From NCBI RefSeq assembly GCF_000702445.1, contig NZ_JNIF01000004.1, positions 1,054,001 to 1,118,000 of the forward strand: DNA of 64,000 bases. The letters run 5' to 3'. The stretch is from Bryobacter aggregatus MPL3. Its GTDB lineage: Bacteria; Acidobacteriota; Terriglobia; Bryobacterales; Bryobacteraceae. A program made the translations under genes and the position numbers. Under the pieces are notes generated by a model. It did no database searches. It was not told the DNA's origin and saw only the letters and a program-made list of their open reading frames with translations. Each line of letters starts with the position of its first letter. Position 1 is the stretch's first letter. Below, piece by piece: positions 1 to 9,226 of this stretch.

Positions 1-243
1 CGGCCCCCGAAATCCCTGCTTCACGAGATTCGGGAGATTTCCAGAATGGTCAATATGCGCGTGCGACAGCACAACCTGATCGACCGCGCTTGCAGAAAAG
101 GGGAAGCAACAGTTGCGGTCTCGTGCCTCGCTACGCCTCCCCTGGAAGAGTCCGCAATCTAAAAGAAGCCGTTTTCCCGCATGCTGGATCTCATGCATTG
201 AACCGGTTACCGTACGTGTGGCGCCCCAAAAATGTATTTCCAT
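1..243 (-). CDS. Metallo-beta-lactamase fold hydrolase, N-terminal 81 residues (cut by window edge)
   Basis: The reverse strand reads open from an ATG at 243 down to base 1, with an in-frame TAG just upstream of that ATG, so this is a true gene start. The opening residues [15 protein letters not shown] resemble the N-terminus of RNA-processing-type metallo-beta-lactamases (the CPSF/Ysh1-like branch). HAHIDH at residues 61-66 is the zinc-binding HxHxDH signature. The rest of the protein, including any beta-CASP domain, lies outside the window. By family it would be a cytoplasmic metal-dependent hydrolase or exonuclease. It diverges from the peptidase at 269 with only 25 bases between the two starts, so their promoters must overlap. 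Family call is firm; RNA specificity is inferred. Confidence 0.85.
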   Translation of the reverse strand, partial: MEIHFWGATRTVTGSMHEIQHAGKRLLLDCGLFQGRRSEARDRNCCFPFSASAVDQVVLSHAHIDHSGNLPNLVKQGFRGP

Positions 244-268
244 GCTTAGTGCAAACTATATGTTATCG

Positions 269-2431
269 ATGACCCTTCGACGCACTCTCTTTCTCAGTCT
301 GCTTGTCAGTCTTTCGCTCCTCGCACAGAAGAAGCCGATCACTTTAGACACGCTCAAACAACGTCCCACAGCTACCGCGCTCTTCGCTCCCATCTGGGCG
401 CCCAACGGCTCTGAGTTTGCTTACCTGCGCAATGGGGGCTTGCATCTCTACGATTGCCGTACCAAACAGAGCCGGCCTCTCTTTGCGCGGCTCAGCGACC
501 TCACGGCGATGGCCGTAAAGGACTCTCGCCCCGAAGGAGCCTTTGGTTGGCAGAACCGTCGCGTCACCGAACAGCACGTCCAGTGGGCCCCTGACAGCAG
601 CGCGCTGCTCATCGCCGAAGGTGGGGATCTGTTCTGGATTACTGCGAAAGACGGAACCGTAAAGCAACTGACCAAGACGGAAGCTGTCGAGGCCGATGCG
701 AAGCTCAGCCCCAATGGCAAGCGCGTCAGCTACCGCATCGAGAATGACTTGTACTTCCAGGACATTGCCTCTGGGAAAGTCACCCGGCTCACCCGGGACG
801 GCAGTGAAACCCTGCTCAACGGCAAGCTGAATTGGGTATATCCGGAGGAGCTCGACCTCAATACGGCTTATTGGTGGAGTCCCGATAGCGCCCGCATTGC
901 CTATCTCCAGTTCGATATCTCGAAAGAGATGATCTACCCGCAGGCCGACCTGCTGAAGATTCCAGCGGTGGCCGAACCCCAACGCTACCCGCAAGCAGGC
1001 ACGCCCAATGCAGACGTCCGCCTGGGTGTGGTGGATCTCGAAACGGTGAAATCCCGCTGGATGGATCTTGGAGAAACACGCGACCATCTCCTCGCTCGTG
1101 TCGACTGGCTCAATCCTTCTGAAGTCAGCGTGCAACGCATGTCGCGTGTCCAGGACAAGCTCGAGTTCCTCGCTGCAAATTGGGAAACACGCCAGGTGCG
1201 TAAAGCTTTCGGCGAGACCGACCCGTACTGGATCAACGTCAATTCGATGACCCGGCTGAACCCGGAGCGAAAAGAGATTCTCTGGGCAAGCGAGAAGTCC
1301 GGCACCCGCCACCTCTATCTGCTTGGCTATGAGGGCAAGGAGCTTGGACAACTGACCAAAGGCGATTGGGAAGTCACCAGCGTTGCCGGAGTCAACTGGG
1401 AGAAGAAACTTGTCTACTACACGTCCACCGAAGTCAGTCCTCTCGAACGCCATCTCTATGTCATTGGCTTCGACGGCAAGAACAAGCGCAAGCTGACCAC
1501 CGAGCCAGGCACGCACATCATCTCGATGAGTCCGGCTGCCGGCTTCTACACCGACACCTATTCCTCGATTACCGTCCCAACTCGCCAGACGCTGCACGCG
1601 AGCGACGGCTCCAATCTTGAAGAGTTAAAACCAAGCGATCGCACCTCCATCGACGAATACGACATCCTGCCCACTGAGTTCCTCCACTTCAAAACCAAGG
1701 ATGGAGCGACGCTCGACGCACGCCTGATCAAGCCGAAGAACTTTGATCCCCGGAAAAAGTATCCGGCCATCGTGATGGTTTACGGCGGCCCACACGCCCA
1801 GAGCGTTCGCAACGCCTGGACCACAGCAGCCAACCTTGACCAGGTCCTCGCACACAAAGGCTTCGTCATCTGGCAGGTGGACAATCGTGGCAGCGCCGGC
1901 CGCGGCCATCTCTGGGAAGCAAAGCTCTATCGCAAGTTTGGAGAGATTGAAGTACAGGACCAGAAGGCTGGAATCGAGTATCTGGTGGGCCTGGGCTTTG
2001 TCGATTCCGCACGCGTTGGCATGTCCGGCTGGAGCTACGGCGGCTACATGACGCTGAACACCATGCTGAGCGAGCCCAAACTGATCAAGGCTGGAATCAG
2101 CGGTGCACCCGTCACCAACTGGCTGCTCTATGACACCATCTATACAGAACGTTATCTCGGCACCCCGCAAGAGAACGAGAAGGGCTATCGCGAATCTTCA
2201 CCTGTCCACAAGGCAAAGAATCTCGAAGGCAAACTCCTGCTTGTCCACAACATCGGCGATGATAATGTTCTGTTCCAAAACATGCTACAGATGACCGATG
2301 CCCTCGAACGGGCCGACAAGCAATTTGACCTCCTGATCTATCCCCAGAAAAGCCACGGCGTCACCGGCCCGGCCCGCTTCCATTTGAACGAAGCGATGGT
2401 ACAGTTCTTTGAACGAAACTTACTCCACTAG
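269..2431 (+). CDS. Secreted prolyl oligopeptidase, DPP-IV-like (S9B)
   Basis: Exported serine peptidase of about 720 residues, the usual length for the family. The frame is open further upstream, but the start is placed at 269 because MTLRRTLFLSLLVSLSLLA is a signal peptide. An ATG at 260 is also possible. An N-terminal beta-propeller region carries WVYPEELDLNTAYWWSPD, matching the DPP-IV propeller segment that supplies the glutamates binding the substrate N-terminus. The C-terminal alpha/beta hydrolase has GWSYGGY with nucleophile Ser589, Asp664/665 in GDDNV and His696 in KSHGV. It should remove X-Pro or similar dipeptides from peptides outside the cytoplasm. The following gene starts inside its last codons. 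Confidence 0.93.
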   Translation: MTLRRTLFLSLLVSLSLLAQKKPITLDTLKQRPTATALFAPIWAPNGSEFAYLRNGGLHLYDCRTKQSRPLFARLSDLTAMAVKDSRPEGAFGWQNRRVTEQHVQWAPDSSALLIAEGGDLFWITAKDGTVKQLTKTEAVEADAKLSPNGKRVSYRIENDLYFQDIASGKVTRLTRDGSETLLNGKLNWVYPEELDLNTAYWWSPDSARIAYLQFDISKEMIYPQADLLKIPAVAEPQRYPQAGTPNADVRLGVVDLETVKSRWMDLGETRDHLLARVDWLNPSEVSVQRMSRVQDKLEFLAANWETRQVRKAFGETDPYWINVNSMTRLNPERKEILWASEKSGTRHLYLLGYEGKELGQLTKGDWEVTSVAGVNWEKKLVYYTSTEVSPLERHLYVIGFDGKNKRKLTTEPGTHIISMSPAAGFYTDTYSSITVPTRQTLHASDGSNLEELKPSDRTSIDEYDILPTEFLHFKTKDGATLDARLIKPKNFDPRKKYPAIVMVYGGPHAQSVRNAWTTAANLDQVLAHKGFVIWQVDNRGSAGRGHLWEAKLYRKFGEIEVQDQKAGIEYLVGLGFVDSARVGMSGWSYGGYMTLNTMLSEPKLIKAGISGAPVTNWLLYDTIYTERYLGTPQENEKGYRESSPVHKAKNLEGKLLLVHNIGDDNVLFQNMLQMTDALERADKQFDLLIYPQKSHGVTGPARFHLNEAMVQFFERNLLH

Positions 2432-3743
2432 ACAGCGAATTGTGATTCTCCTATGCTGGACGATCGCAGTTCTTTTCTATTTCAAAACCAAAGCTCCGGT
2501 CAGCATGCAGGCGAACTGGACCCATGACGACCTCATGAACTGCTACCGGGCCTTCGAGAACTCGTGGTCCACTACGCTCCGGGACATCGTCACCTTCTGG
2601 AAGCCCAGCAACCAATTCAGACCTCTCGGCCAGGTTCTCTACAAGATCGGATTCCAGTATTCCGACCTGAACATCTGGCCGTGGCGGCTGGTGGTTAGCA
2701 GCATCCTCATCCTCAACGCGTTCCTCCTCGGCCACCTGGCAACGAAGCTCAGCGGAAGCCTCGCCTTTGGCCTCACAGCCACTGCCATTGCCAGCTATCA
2801 CTACAATTGGCCCTTCCTTTACCTGAACACCGGCACGATCTACGAGATCCTCGCTTTCACCTTCGTCTATGCGGGACTGGCCTGTTTTGTCGAGTTTCGT
2901 GACAAGCCATGGGTCTTGCCTGCAACAGCCCTCCTCTACATCCTTGGTCTCAACGCGAAGGAGAGTGTGGTCGTGCTACCGGTCTTCCTCGTGCTCTATG
3001 ACTTCCTCTGGCACCGCCGCATCGATTGGAAGGTCTTCGCGCTCTTCGGCGGGATCACATTGGCCTTCATCTTCGGCCGGGTCTACGGGCTGAATGGCAT
3101 CTCGTCCATCGGTTTGTACAAGCCGGACTACAAGCTCTCGGTCTACCTGGAACGCTTCCGCGGCTACTTGAGTGGATTGATCCTGTGGGAGGCACTGCCG
3201 CTCTGGGCCGCGCCCCTGGTCGCCGCCACGCCCTTCCTGCTGCGAACCCGAATGTCGACCTTCGCCGCATTGGTTTTCCCGATCGGCATCCTGCCCCTCG
3301 CCTTCGTCCCCGACCGCGGTCTCGAAGGCGTCTACATTGCTTGCGCCGGTCTCGCGCTGAGCCTGCCTTGTCTGCTCCTCCTCATCCCCAAGGAAAAACT
3401 AAGGCTCTTGTGTGCCGCACTTCTCTTTGCGGCGATGTTCCTCTGGGTACCAGCGAAGTCTGACCTCAGTGGAGCCGATGTCGAGTACGGCAACATCACC
3501 AACTTCTACCGGGAACTCAAAGTCGCCGCGCCCACACTGCCGCCTGGAAGCCAGATTCGCTTTCTCCGCGAACCTTTCCTCGCTCACGAACACTGGGCCA
3601 GCACCTTTGCTTCGAGGCTGCTCTATCGTGATCCGTCACTGGAGATTGTCTGTCTCACCAATCCGAACCTGAAGGACAAACCCACCGGCAACGACTACGC
3701 GGTCTTTGAGTGGAGCGAGAATCGCATGCTCCGCATCAAGTAG
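2409..3743 (+). CDS. Polytopic membrane protein, GT-C glycosyltransferase-like
   Basis: A membrane protein of about 444 residues with a hydrophobic N-terminal helix, a soluble loop containing THDD (residues 38-41), and then roughly nine to ten membrane segments. An early acidic pair in the first external loop and a later AKESVVVLPVFL segment recall GT-C lipid-linked sugar transferases, but no family can be assigned with certainty. The start is a TTG at 2409 inside the end of the peptidase gene. A GTG at 2442 is an equally plausible start, and neither has a clear ribosome binding site. The overlap suggests co-transcription with the peptidase. It ends base to base against the convergent DUF1501 gene, with no terminator between. 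Confidence 0.7.
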   Translation: MNETYSTRQRIVILLCWTIAVLFYFKTKAPVSMQANWTHDDLMNCYRAFENSWSTTLRDIVTFWKPSNQFRPLGQVLYKIGFQYSDLNIWPWRLVVSSILILNAFLLGHLATKLSGSLAFGLTATAIASYHYNWPFLYLNTGTIYEILAFTFVYAGLACFVEFRDKPWVLPATALLYILGLNAKESVVVLPVFLVLYDFLWHRRIDWKVFALFGGITLAFIFGRVYGLNGISSIGLYKPDYKLSVYLERFRGYLSGLILWEALPLWAAPLVAATPFLLRTRMSTFAALVFPIGILPLAFVPDRGLEGVYIACAGLALSLPCLLLLIPKEKLRLLCAALLFAAMFLWVPAKSDLSGADVEYGNITNFYRELKVAAPTLPPGSQIRFLREPFLAHEHWASTFASRLLYRDPSLEIVCLTNPNLKDKPTGNDYAVFEWSENRMLRIK

Positions 3744-5129
3744 CTAAGTAAAGACTTCTTTGATCGCCGTTCCACCGAAATCGGTAAGCTTCTCGTGGCG
3801 CCCGTTGTGCAGATACCAGAGCCGGTTCTGGTCCATGCCGAGCAACTCGAGAATCGTCGCGTGGAAGTCCCTCATGTGATAGCGTTGGCCCACGCCACGC
3901 AGGCCGAACTCATCGGTCTCCCCGATGATGCGACCGCCTTTGACGCCGCCGCCCGCGAACCACATCGTGTATCCATGCGGATTGTGGTCGCGGCCATTGC
4001 CACTTTCTGAAGTCGGCAAGCGGCCAAACTCACTGCCCCAGATGACGAGCGTCGTATCGAGAAGTCCGCGCTGCTTCAAGTCCTGCAGCAATGCGGCCAC
4101 TGGTTGATCGGTGAGGCCGCACATCTTCTCATGATTCGCCTTCAGATGACTATGGGCATCCCACTGCATACTGACCGGGCCACCGCCGGAATAAAGTTGG
4201 ACAAAACGAACCCCGCGTTCCACCATCCGCCGGGCCAGCAGACAGCGCATGCCAAAGTCGACGGTGCGCTTCTGGTCAATGCCATACATCTTGCGAATAT
4301 GCTCTGGCTCCTTTGAGATGTCCACTGCCTCAGGGGCACTGGTTTGCATCTTGAAGGCGAGTTCATAACTCGCGATACGCGCCGCCATCTCCTGGTCTTG
4401 CGGCGTGGCATCCATTGCGTTCATCTGTTGCAGCAAATCCAGCGTCCGGCGTTGCTTCTCCGGCGTCACTCCAGCAGGTGGCTTCAGATTCAAGATGGGG
4501 CTTGCGCCGCTACGTAACAGGGTGCCTTGATGAACAGCCGGCAGAAAACCGGAGCCCCAGCAGGGCGTCCCTCCCTCGGGTGTGCCTTCCGGCTGTGGCA
4601 TCACCACATAGGCCGGCAGATTGTCTGTTTCACTTCCCAGCCCATAGGTCACCCAGGAGCCCATGCTCGGCCAGCCCATCAGAATCCGCCCGGTATGCAC
4701 CTGATACATGGCAGGCGCATGCACCACGCTCTCGGTGTAGAAGCTGCGGACAAAGCAGATGTCATCAACGCACTGGGCAAGATGCGGATACAACGAAGAT
4801 ACTGGAATCCCCGACTGGCCATAACGCTGAAACTCCCACGGCGAGGCCAGCAATGGATTCGAACCATCGGTAAACTGTCCACCTACCTTGCCAAAACTAG
4901 CTGGCAAAGGCTGTCCTTCATATTTCTTGAGCGATGGTTTTGGATCGAAGGTATCCATGCTGGAGGGAGCGCCCACCATGAACAGAAAGATGACGCTCTT
5001 CGCCTTCGGCGCAAAATGCGGGGGCTTGGCCGCAAAGGCTTGACGCTGTAGCAGCCATTCCGCGGCAACAGCTCCAAAGCCATTCGCCGAGGCACGCAGG
5101 ATATTTCTACGGGAGATAGAGAAAGTCAT
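3744..5129 (-). CDS. DUF1501 family protein, Tat-exported
   Basis: A 461-residue protein of the DUF1501 family, which has a sulfatase/phosphatase-like fold of unknown substrate. The N-terminus holds SRRNILRAS followed by a hydrophobic stretch ending AFAA, a twin-arginine type signal. Family features include [18 protein letters not shown] near residue 50 and [10 protein letters not shown] with [14 protein letters not shown] in the C-terminal third. It overlaps the end of the DUF1549/DUF1553 gene by 23 bases. That is the standard pairing in Planctomycetes and Acidobacteria, where the two are thought to act together at the cell surface. No enzymatic activity has been established for the family. 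Confidence 0.93.
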   Translation of the reverse strand: MTFSISRRNILRASANGFGAVAAEWLLQRQAFAAKPPHFAPKAKSVIFLFMVGAPSSMDTFDPKPSLKKYEGQPLPASFGKVGGQFTDGSNPLLASPWEFQRYGQSGIPVSSLYPHLAQCVDDICFVRSFYTESVVHAPAMYQVHTGRILMGWPSMGSWVTYGLGSETDNLPAYVVMPQPEGTPEGGTPCWGSGFLPAVHQGTLLRSGASPILNLKPPAGVTPEKQRRTLDLLQQMNAMDATPQDQEMAARIASYELAFKMQTSAPEAVDISKEPEHIRKMYGIDQKRTVDFGMRCLLARRMVERGVRFVQLYSGGGPVSMQWDAHSHLKANHEKMCGLTDQPVAALLQDLKQRGLLDTTLVIWGSEFGRLPTSESGNGRDHNPHGYTMWFAGGGVKGGRIIGETDEFGLRGVGQRYHMRDFHATILELLGMDQNRLWYLHNGRHEKLTDFGGTAIKEVFT

Positions 5130-7371
5130 TACGATTCAACATGGCCAAGGCGAAATCCTCAACCGTTCCCCCTTTCTGAAAGAAGTTTTGAGCCTGTTGC
5201 CGCTCTGCGGCCGTTGCTTCCCGGAAGAGCGCAATCCGATAAGCTTGTCCCACCGGATCGCCTTTGATCCGCACGGCAAAGGCCTTTGCCTGTTCCTGGA
5301 TGAAGTCGCTGTTCATCATCGAAAGGCTCTGCAAAGCATGAGTGGACGTCGATCGTTCCGGACAACTCGACATCGCGTCCGGCTGGTCGAAGTTCGTCAT
5401 CATGGGCAAGCGGACGGTGCGTTTATTTAGGACATAGATCGAACGGCGATCCATCTCCGTCTTGTCCTTGGGCAAGGGCCAAAGGTTGTCCGGCTCGCCT
5501 TCGGTAAAGATCAGGTCATAGACTTCCGGCTCAATCGGAGTCTTCACTGGCTTGCCATACATCTTCAGATTCAGCTTGCCGCTGGTGGCGAGAATCGAGT
5601 CGCGCAGCATGTCGGAATCCATCCGGCGGCGTTGCTCGGCCTGTTGCTGGTAGACGGCACTGGTCAGGATCAGTCGATCGATGTGTTTCACGCTCCAGCC
5701 ACTCGCAATGAATTCGGTGGCGAGCCAGTCGAGAAGCTTCAGGTTCGTTGGACGGGCTCCCAGAGCCCCGAAATCATTCGGCGTTGCGACAATTCCCTTC
5801 CCCATGCGGAACTGCCAAATCCGATTCACCATCACCCGCGCCGTGAGCGGATGATCGGGAGAAGCCAGCCAATTGGCGAGTGCAGCCCGGCGTCCGTGTG
5901 GGTCTGGGGATAGATTGCCAAGGTCTTTCGCCAGCACCAGCGGCAGCCCAGCCTCAACGGTCTGCAACTTGAACTTAGGGTCCCCCACCTTCAGGACATG
6001 CGTGGGCAAGGCCGCGTCCACGGTGAAAGCTGCATAAGCTTGGGGCGCCGCCGCTGGCTCATCGTAAGCAAGCTCATGCATCCGCTTGCGCAAGCTTGCC
6101 CGTTTTGCCTTTAAGGCAGGAGGAATCAGCGCAACCACTTCATCCCAGGTTGGCGTCAGTTGTTTCTCGGCATCTTTACGGAGGCGCTTCTGTTCGTCAT
6201 TGAGCTGGCCCGGATCGAGATTGAGCACCGCTTGGAACTGTGGCTCTAAAGTCTTCTTCTTGTCTCGCTTGAACTGCTCGCGATAAGGCTTCTCGATCGC
6301 AGCCAGCTCATCCAGAATCGGCTTCAGGCGTGCCTGATGGCGTGCGAGGAGCCGATCCACGGCCAGCATCGTATCGCCATCTGCCAGTTGCACTTGGCGG
6401 AACTGCGTGGAGGCCAGCACCGCCTGCAGACGGTAGTAATCGGTCTGCAGGATCGGGTCGAATTTGTGATTATGGCAGCGGGCACACCCTACGGTCATGC
6501 CCAGAAAGGCAGAGGAGATGCCGTGGGTCATCTCGATCAGGTCTTCTTGCCGGTTCTGTTCTTCGTCCTGGTTGCCGCCCACGACATGCCGTGGCCCGGC
6601 ACGTAGAAATCCGGTTGCAATCAGAGGATCGGCCTCGCCGGGATACAGCTCATCCCCCGCGAGTTGCTCGCGCAGAAAATCGCGATAAGGCTTGTCTGCA
6701 TTGAAAGCGCGAATCACATAGTCGCGATAGCGCCAGGACTGTTCGCGTTCGACATCCAACTCATAACCATTCGTATCGGCATAGCGCACGACATCGAGCC
6801 ACTTCGACGCCCATCGTTCGCCATAGCGCGGAGTCGCCATCAACCGGTCGAGGATCTGTTCGTAAGGGCCGTCGATTTGTGGCGGCAACCCTGTTAAGTC
6901 CAGGCTCAACCGGCGGAGGAGCGCACGCCGTTCCAGCTTCGGACGCTTGGCCGCTTCAAGAAAATCGATGGGATGCACACCGGCCGGGATCTCACTACGC
7001 ACCGGTTTCTGGAATGCCCAATAACTGCGCCGCTTGGCAACGAGCGCTTCTTCCTTTAGGTCCGCGCCCTGCAGCACCATCGCGAGCAGCAAGATGCAGC
7101 CGAAGCGTTTGAGATCAATGCGAGTGCCGTGCACGACAACTCCTTCTGCTTCGAGGCGCTGTACTTGTTCTACTCCACCCGCACCCCGTAAAAGGATCTT
7201 ACCTCCCTTGCCCACCACCCGCTGCCAAGGGAGCGTCGGATCGAAAGTTTTCAGCGACCAGGCCACCTGGCGGGAGGCTCGCGGGAAGCCTGCCGCCACG
7301 GCCACTTGCCCATAAGTTGCCACTTTCCCTTTCGGAATCTTCTTCACAAAACGGCGGATTTCGTCAAACAC
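5107..7371 (-). CDS. In-frame run-on of an alkyltransferase-like (ATL) domain and a DUF1549/DUF1553 protein
   Basis: One uninterrupted frame of 754 codons from a GTG at 7371 joins two unrelated proteins. Residues 1-91 match the DNA-repair alkyltransferase-like family: [18 protein letters not shown] and PWQRVV at 48-53. Trp49 replaces the reactive Cys of the PCHR motif, so it would bind but not repair O6-alkylguanine. There is no ATL stop codon. Residues 92-103 are hydrophobic like a signal peptide, then come DUF1549 (about 135-330, with [12 protein letters not shown]) and DUF1553 (about 470-750). The N-terminal cytochrome-like domain common in this family is missing. A good internal start at 7134 would yield the 675-residue exported protein alone. 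The TAG of the upstream cyclotransferase gene overlaps this start by one base. Confidence 0.85.
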   Translation of the reverse strand: MFDEIRRFVKKIPKGKVATYGQVAVAAGFPRASRQVAWSLKTFDPTLPWQRVVGKGGKILLRGAGGVEQVQRLEAEGVVVHGTRIDLKRFGCILLLAMVLQGADLKEEALVAKRRSYWAFQKPVRSEIPAGVHPIDFLEAAKRPKLERRALLRRLSLDLTGLPPQIDGPYEQILDRLMATPRYGERWASKWLDVVRYADTNGYELDVEREQSWRYRDYVIRAFNADKPYRDFLREQLAGDELYPGEADPLIATGFLRAGPRHVVGGNQDEEQNRQEDLIEMTHGISSAFLGMTVGCARCHNHKFDPILQTDYYRLQAVLASTQFRQVQLADGDTMLAVDRLLARHQARLKPILDELAAIEKPYREQFKRDKKKTLEPQFQAVLNLDPGQLNDEQKRLRKDAEKQLTPTWDEVVALIPPALKAKRASLRKRMHELAYDEPAAAPQAYAAFTVDAALPTHVLKVGDPKFKLQTVEAGLPLVLAKDLGNLSPDPHGRRAALANWLASPDHPLTARVMVNRIWQFRMGKGIVATPNDFGALGARPTNLKLLDWLATEFIASGWSVKHIDRLILTSAVYQQQAEQRRRMDSDMLRDSILATSGKLNLKMYGKPVKTPIEPEVYDLIFTEGEPDNLWPLPKDKTEMDRRSIYVLNKRTVRLPMMTNFDQPDAMSSCPERSTSTHALQSLSMMNSDFIQEQAKAFAVRIKGDPVGQAYRIALFREATAAERQQAQNFFQKGGTVEDFALAMLNRNDFLYLP
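7132..7145 (-). promoter_or_regulatory. Internal Shine-Dalgarno and GTG start for the DUF1549/DUF1553 protein
   Basis: On the reverse strand AAGGAG (7145-7140) is followed after 5 bases by GTG (7134-7132), in the same frame as the alkyltransferase-like ORF (codon 80). Starting there gives [11 protein letters not shown] followed by the hydrophobic run [12 protein letters not shown], a credible signal peptide, and then the DUF1549 domain. The binding site is better than that of most genes here, so I infer that the exported protein is translated independently from it. Confidence 0.6.
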
Positions 7372-8114
7372 TAGCGTCCCTTCACCAACTCAATTTGGAA
7401 AATCTTCGGCCACAGTTTGCCGGTGACGAAAAGACGTTTGCCCACCGCATCCCAGGCGATGCCGTTCAGAACGTCGGTGCCATTGGTGTCTTTTAAGATT
7501 CCAGTGAGATCAATAATGCCGGTGATCTGTCCGTCTTTCGGAGAGATGCGGAGGATGAAATCGGTCTGCCAGACATTCGCCCAGATCTCACCATCGATGT
7601 ATTCCAGTTCGTTGATCTGATCGATCGGCCGACCGGCGTTCTTCACCGTGATGCGGCGTATCTCCTGGAGCGTCTTGGGATCGAGGATCCGGATATTCGC
7701 AGACCCATCGCTCATATAGATCTGCTTGCCGTCGTTTGCCAAGCCCCAACCTTCTCCGGAATACTTGAACTTGCCAATTTGCTTCAGCGTCTTGCGGTTG
7801 TAGATGAAGCCCTCTTCGTTCTTCCAGGTGAGTTCGAGAATCCGGTCATCGATCACGGTGATGCCTTCGCCGAAGTATTGTCCCGGGACATCCACTTTCT
7901 GGAGGACTTCGCCCGTGCTCGGGTTGACCCGCCGGACACTCGATCGATTGTTCAGTCCGGTGCCCTCATAAAAGATTCCATCTTTGAATTCCAGGCCTTG
8001 TGTGAAGGCATTCCGGTCATGGGGAAAACTGTTTATCACCTTGTAGCTGTAGCGAACAGGAGCTTGGGGACTGACGAACTGTGCGATCGTCAGAAGCAGC
8101 AGAAAAAGAGGCAT
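7371..8114 (-). CDS. Secreted glutaminyl-peptide cyclotransferase
   Basis: A protein of about 247 residues in the glutamine cyclotransferase family (PF05096, beta-propeller plant/bacterial type), which converts N-terminal Gln of peptides to pyroglutamate. Diagnostic segments are FPHDRNAFTQGLEF near the N-terminus, FGEGIT, and INELEYIDGEIWANVWQTD. The start is set at 8114, giving MPLFLLLLTIAQFVSP as signal peptide. An ATG at 8159 would run into the divergent gene at 8142. Only 27 bases separate the two divergent starts. The stop overlaps the next start (TAGTG), so translation is probably coupled. Confidence 0.93.
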   Translation of the reverse strand: MPLFLLLLTIAQFVSPQAPVRYSYKVINSFPHDRNAFTQGLEFKDGIFYEGTGLNNRSSVRRVNPSTGEVLQKVDVPGQYFGEGITVIDDRILELTWKNEEGFIYNRKTLKQIGKFKYSGEGWGLANDGKQIYMSDGSANIRILDPKTLQEIRRITVKNAGRPIDQINELEYIDGEIWANVWQTDFILRISPKDGQITGIIDLTGILKDTNGTDVLNGIAWDAVGKRLFVTGKLWPKIFQIELVKGR

Positions 8115-8141
8115 CACATCCTTAGCGTAGACTAGTCGGAG

Positions 8142-8609
8142 ATGACCGACGGGCTCCATGCCACTGAGACTTACGTCCTCGAAACATTACAGAAAATCAG
8201 CTCTTCTCCTCCGATCGCCGGTGCCGAGTCGTTGCGGAATTTACTGAGCTATTTAGTTCGCCAATCGACCGAACATCCGGGAGAGCCGATCCGCGAAGCA
8301 GCCATTGCCGCCGCAGTTTTTAACAAGGCTGAGAATTTCGACCCAAGACAGGATTCCACCGTGCGCGTGCAGACCTCCCGCTTGCGCGCCAAGCTAGTGG
8401 AGTACTACCAGGGGGAAGGGGCAAATGACGCCTGGATTCTTGAAATTCCCAAGGGTAGCTATGCCATCTCGCTGAAGGCCCGGGAATTGCCGGAACCGGA
8501 ACCGCTCCCGGTCCTCCCGCCCCAACCACTGTCGCCCTGGCTCTATGCGCTCGGAGGCTTTGTGGCCGGCGTATGGATCACTTGGCTTGCTTTGACGAAG
8601 ATGTCCTGA
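8142..8609 (+). CDS. Membrane-anchored winged-helix DNA-binding protein
   Basis: A 155-residue protein. Residues about 10-105 resemble the winged-helix N-terminal domain found on many acidobacterial regulators (conserved stretch around REAAIAAAVFNK, DSTVRVQTSRLRAKL and IPKGSYA). In larger relatives this precedes a membrane helix and a periplasmic TPR or TolB-like sensor. Here the protein stops after a Pro-rich linker and one membrane helix (about residues 130-150), so it lacks any sensor domain. It may work with another protein or be a shortened regulator. Its last 67 bases overlap the convergent glycosylase gene in the opposite strand. Confidence 0.75.
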   Translation: MTDGLHATETYVLETLQKISSSPPIAGAESLRNLLSYLVRQSTEHPGEPIREAAIAAAVFNKAENFDPRQDSTVRVQTSRLRAKLVEYYQGEGANDAWILEIPKGSYAISLKARELPEPEPLPVLPPQPLSPWLYALGGFVAGVWITWLALTKMS

Positions 8610-9226
8610 AACATGGGCATGGTCAGCCGCCCTGTCTGTGTATTCTGCTGGCTGGGGTGATAGGAGCAGAGCACGGTTGGCGTGAGGTCGTGCACCAGAC
8701 CGTGGCCAAAGGCGAGACGCTTGCTTGCAATGGCGCGCGTGTAGGAATCAAGCGCGATCTGCCCCAAACACAACACGGCACGAATGTTTTTGAGCGCCGC
8801 CATTTCTTCGATCAAGAAATGCCGGCATCTCGCGAGTTCTTCCGGGAGCGGTTTATTGTCTGGCGGGGCACAACGGCCCGATGCCGCGAGATAGGCGTCG
8901 ATCAGTTCCAGGCCATCGTTGCGATGCTTGCCTTCCGGCTGCGAGGCAAAGCCGGTCTCATACATGGCGCGGAAGAGGAAGTCGCCACTGCGGTCGCCGG
9001 TGAACATCCGGCCTGTGCGATTCGCCCCATGCGCGGCCGGCGCGAGACCAACAATCAGCAGCCTCGCATTCGGATCGCCAAAGCCGGGCACTGGTTTGCC
9101 CCAATACTCCTCGTCCCGATAAGCGCGCCGTTTCACCCGGGCGACTTCCTGGCAATACTCGATCAGCCGCGGACAGGCGGTGCAGGCCACGACACGTTCG
9201 GCGATTTTTTGCAGCTCTCTACTCAC
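8543..9226 (-). CDS. Type 5 uracil-DNA glycosylase (UdgB-like)
   Basis: A 227-residue base-excision repair enzyme. GLAPAAHGANRTGRMFTGD is the type 5 form of motif 1, where the usual active-site acid or Asn is replaced. HPSQQN near residue 190 is motif 2. C15 and C18 (CTACP) plus two later cysteines (in ARCRH and VLCLG) are the expected 4Fe-4S ligands. It should remove uracil, hypoxanthine and related deaminated bases. The GTG start overlaps the end of the sigma factor gene by 8 bases, making it the distal gene of the DGPF-sigma-glycosylase run. The C-terminal 20 residues are coded opposite the winged-helix gene. Confidence 0.92.
   Translation of the reverse strand: MSRELQKIAERVVACTACPRLIEYCQEVARVKRRAYRDEEYWGKPVPGFGDPNARLLIVGLAPAAHGANRTGRMFTGDRSGDFLFRAMYETGFASQPEGKHRNDGLELIDAYLAASGRCAPPDNKPLPEELARCRHFLIEEMAALKNIRAVLCLGQIALDSYTRAIASKRLAFGHGLVHDLTPTVLCSYHPSQQNTQTGRLTMPMFQDIFVKASQVIHTPATKPPSA

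Noticed and set aside
344-1597. A 417-codon open frame on the reverse strand opposite the DPP-IV-like peptidase
   Set aside because: No recognisable domain and no start context; the forward frame is a full-length peptidase with all catalytic motifs. High GC codon bias commonly opens the opposite strand.
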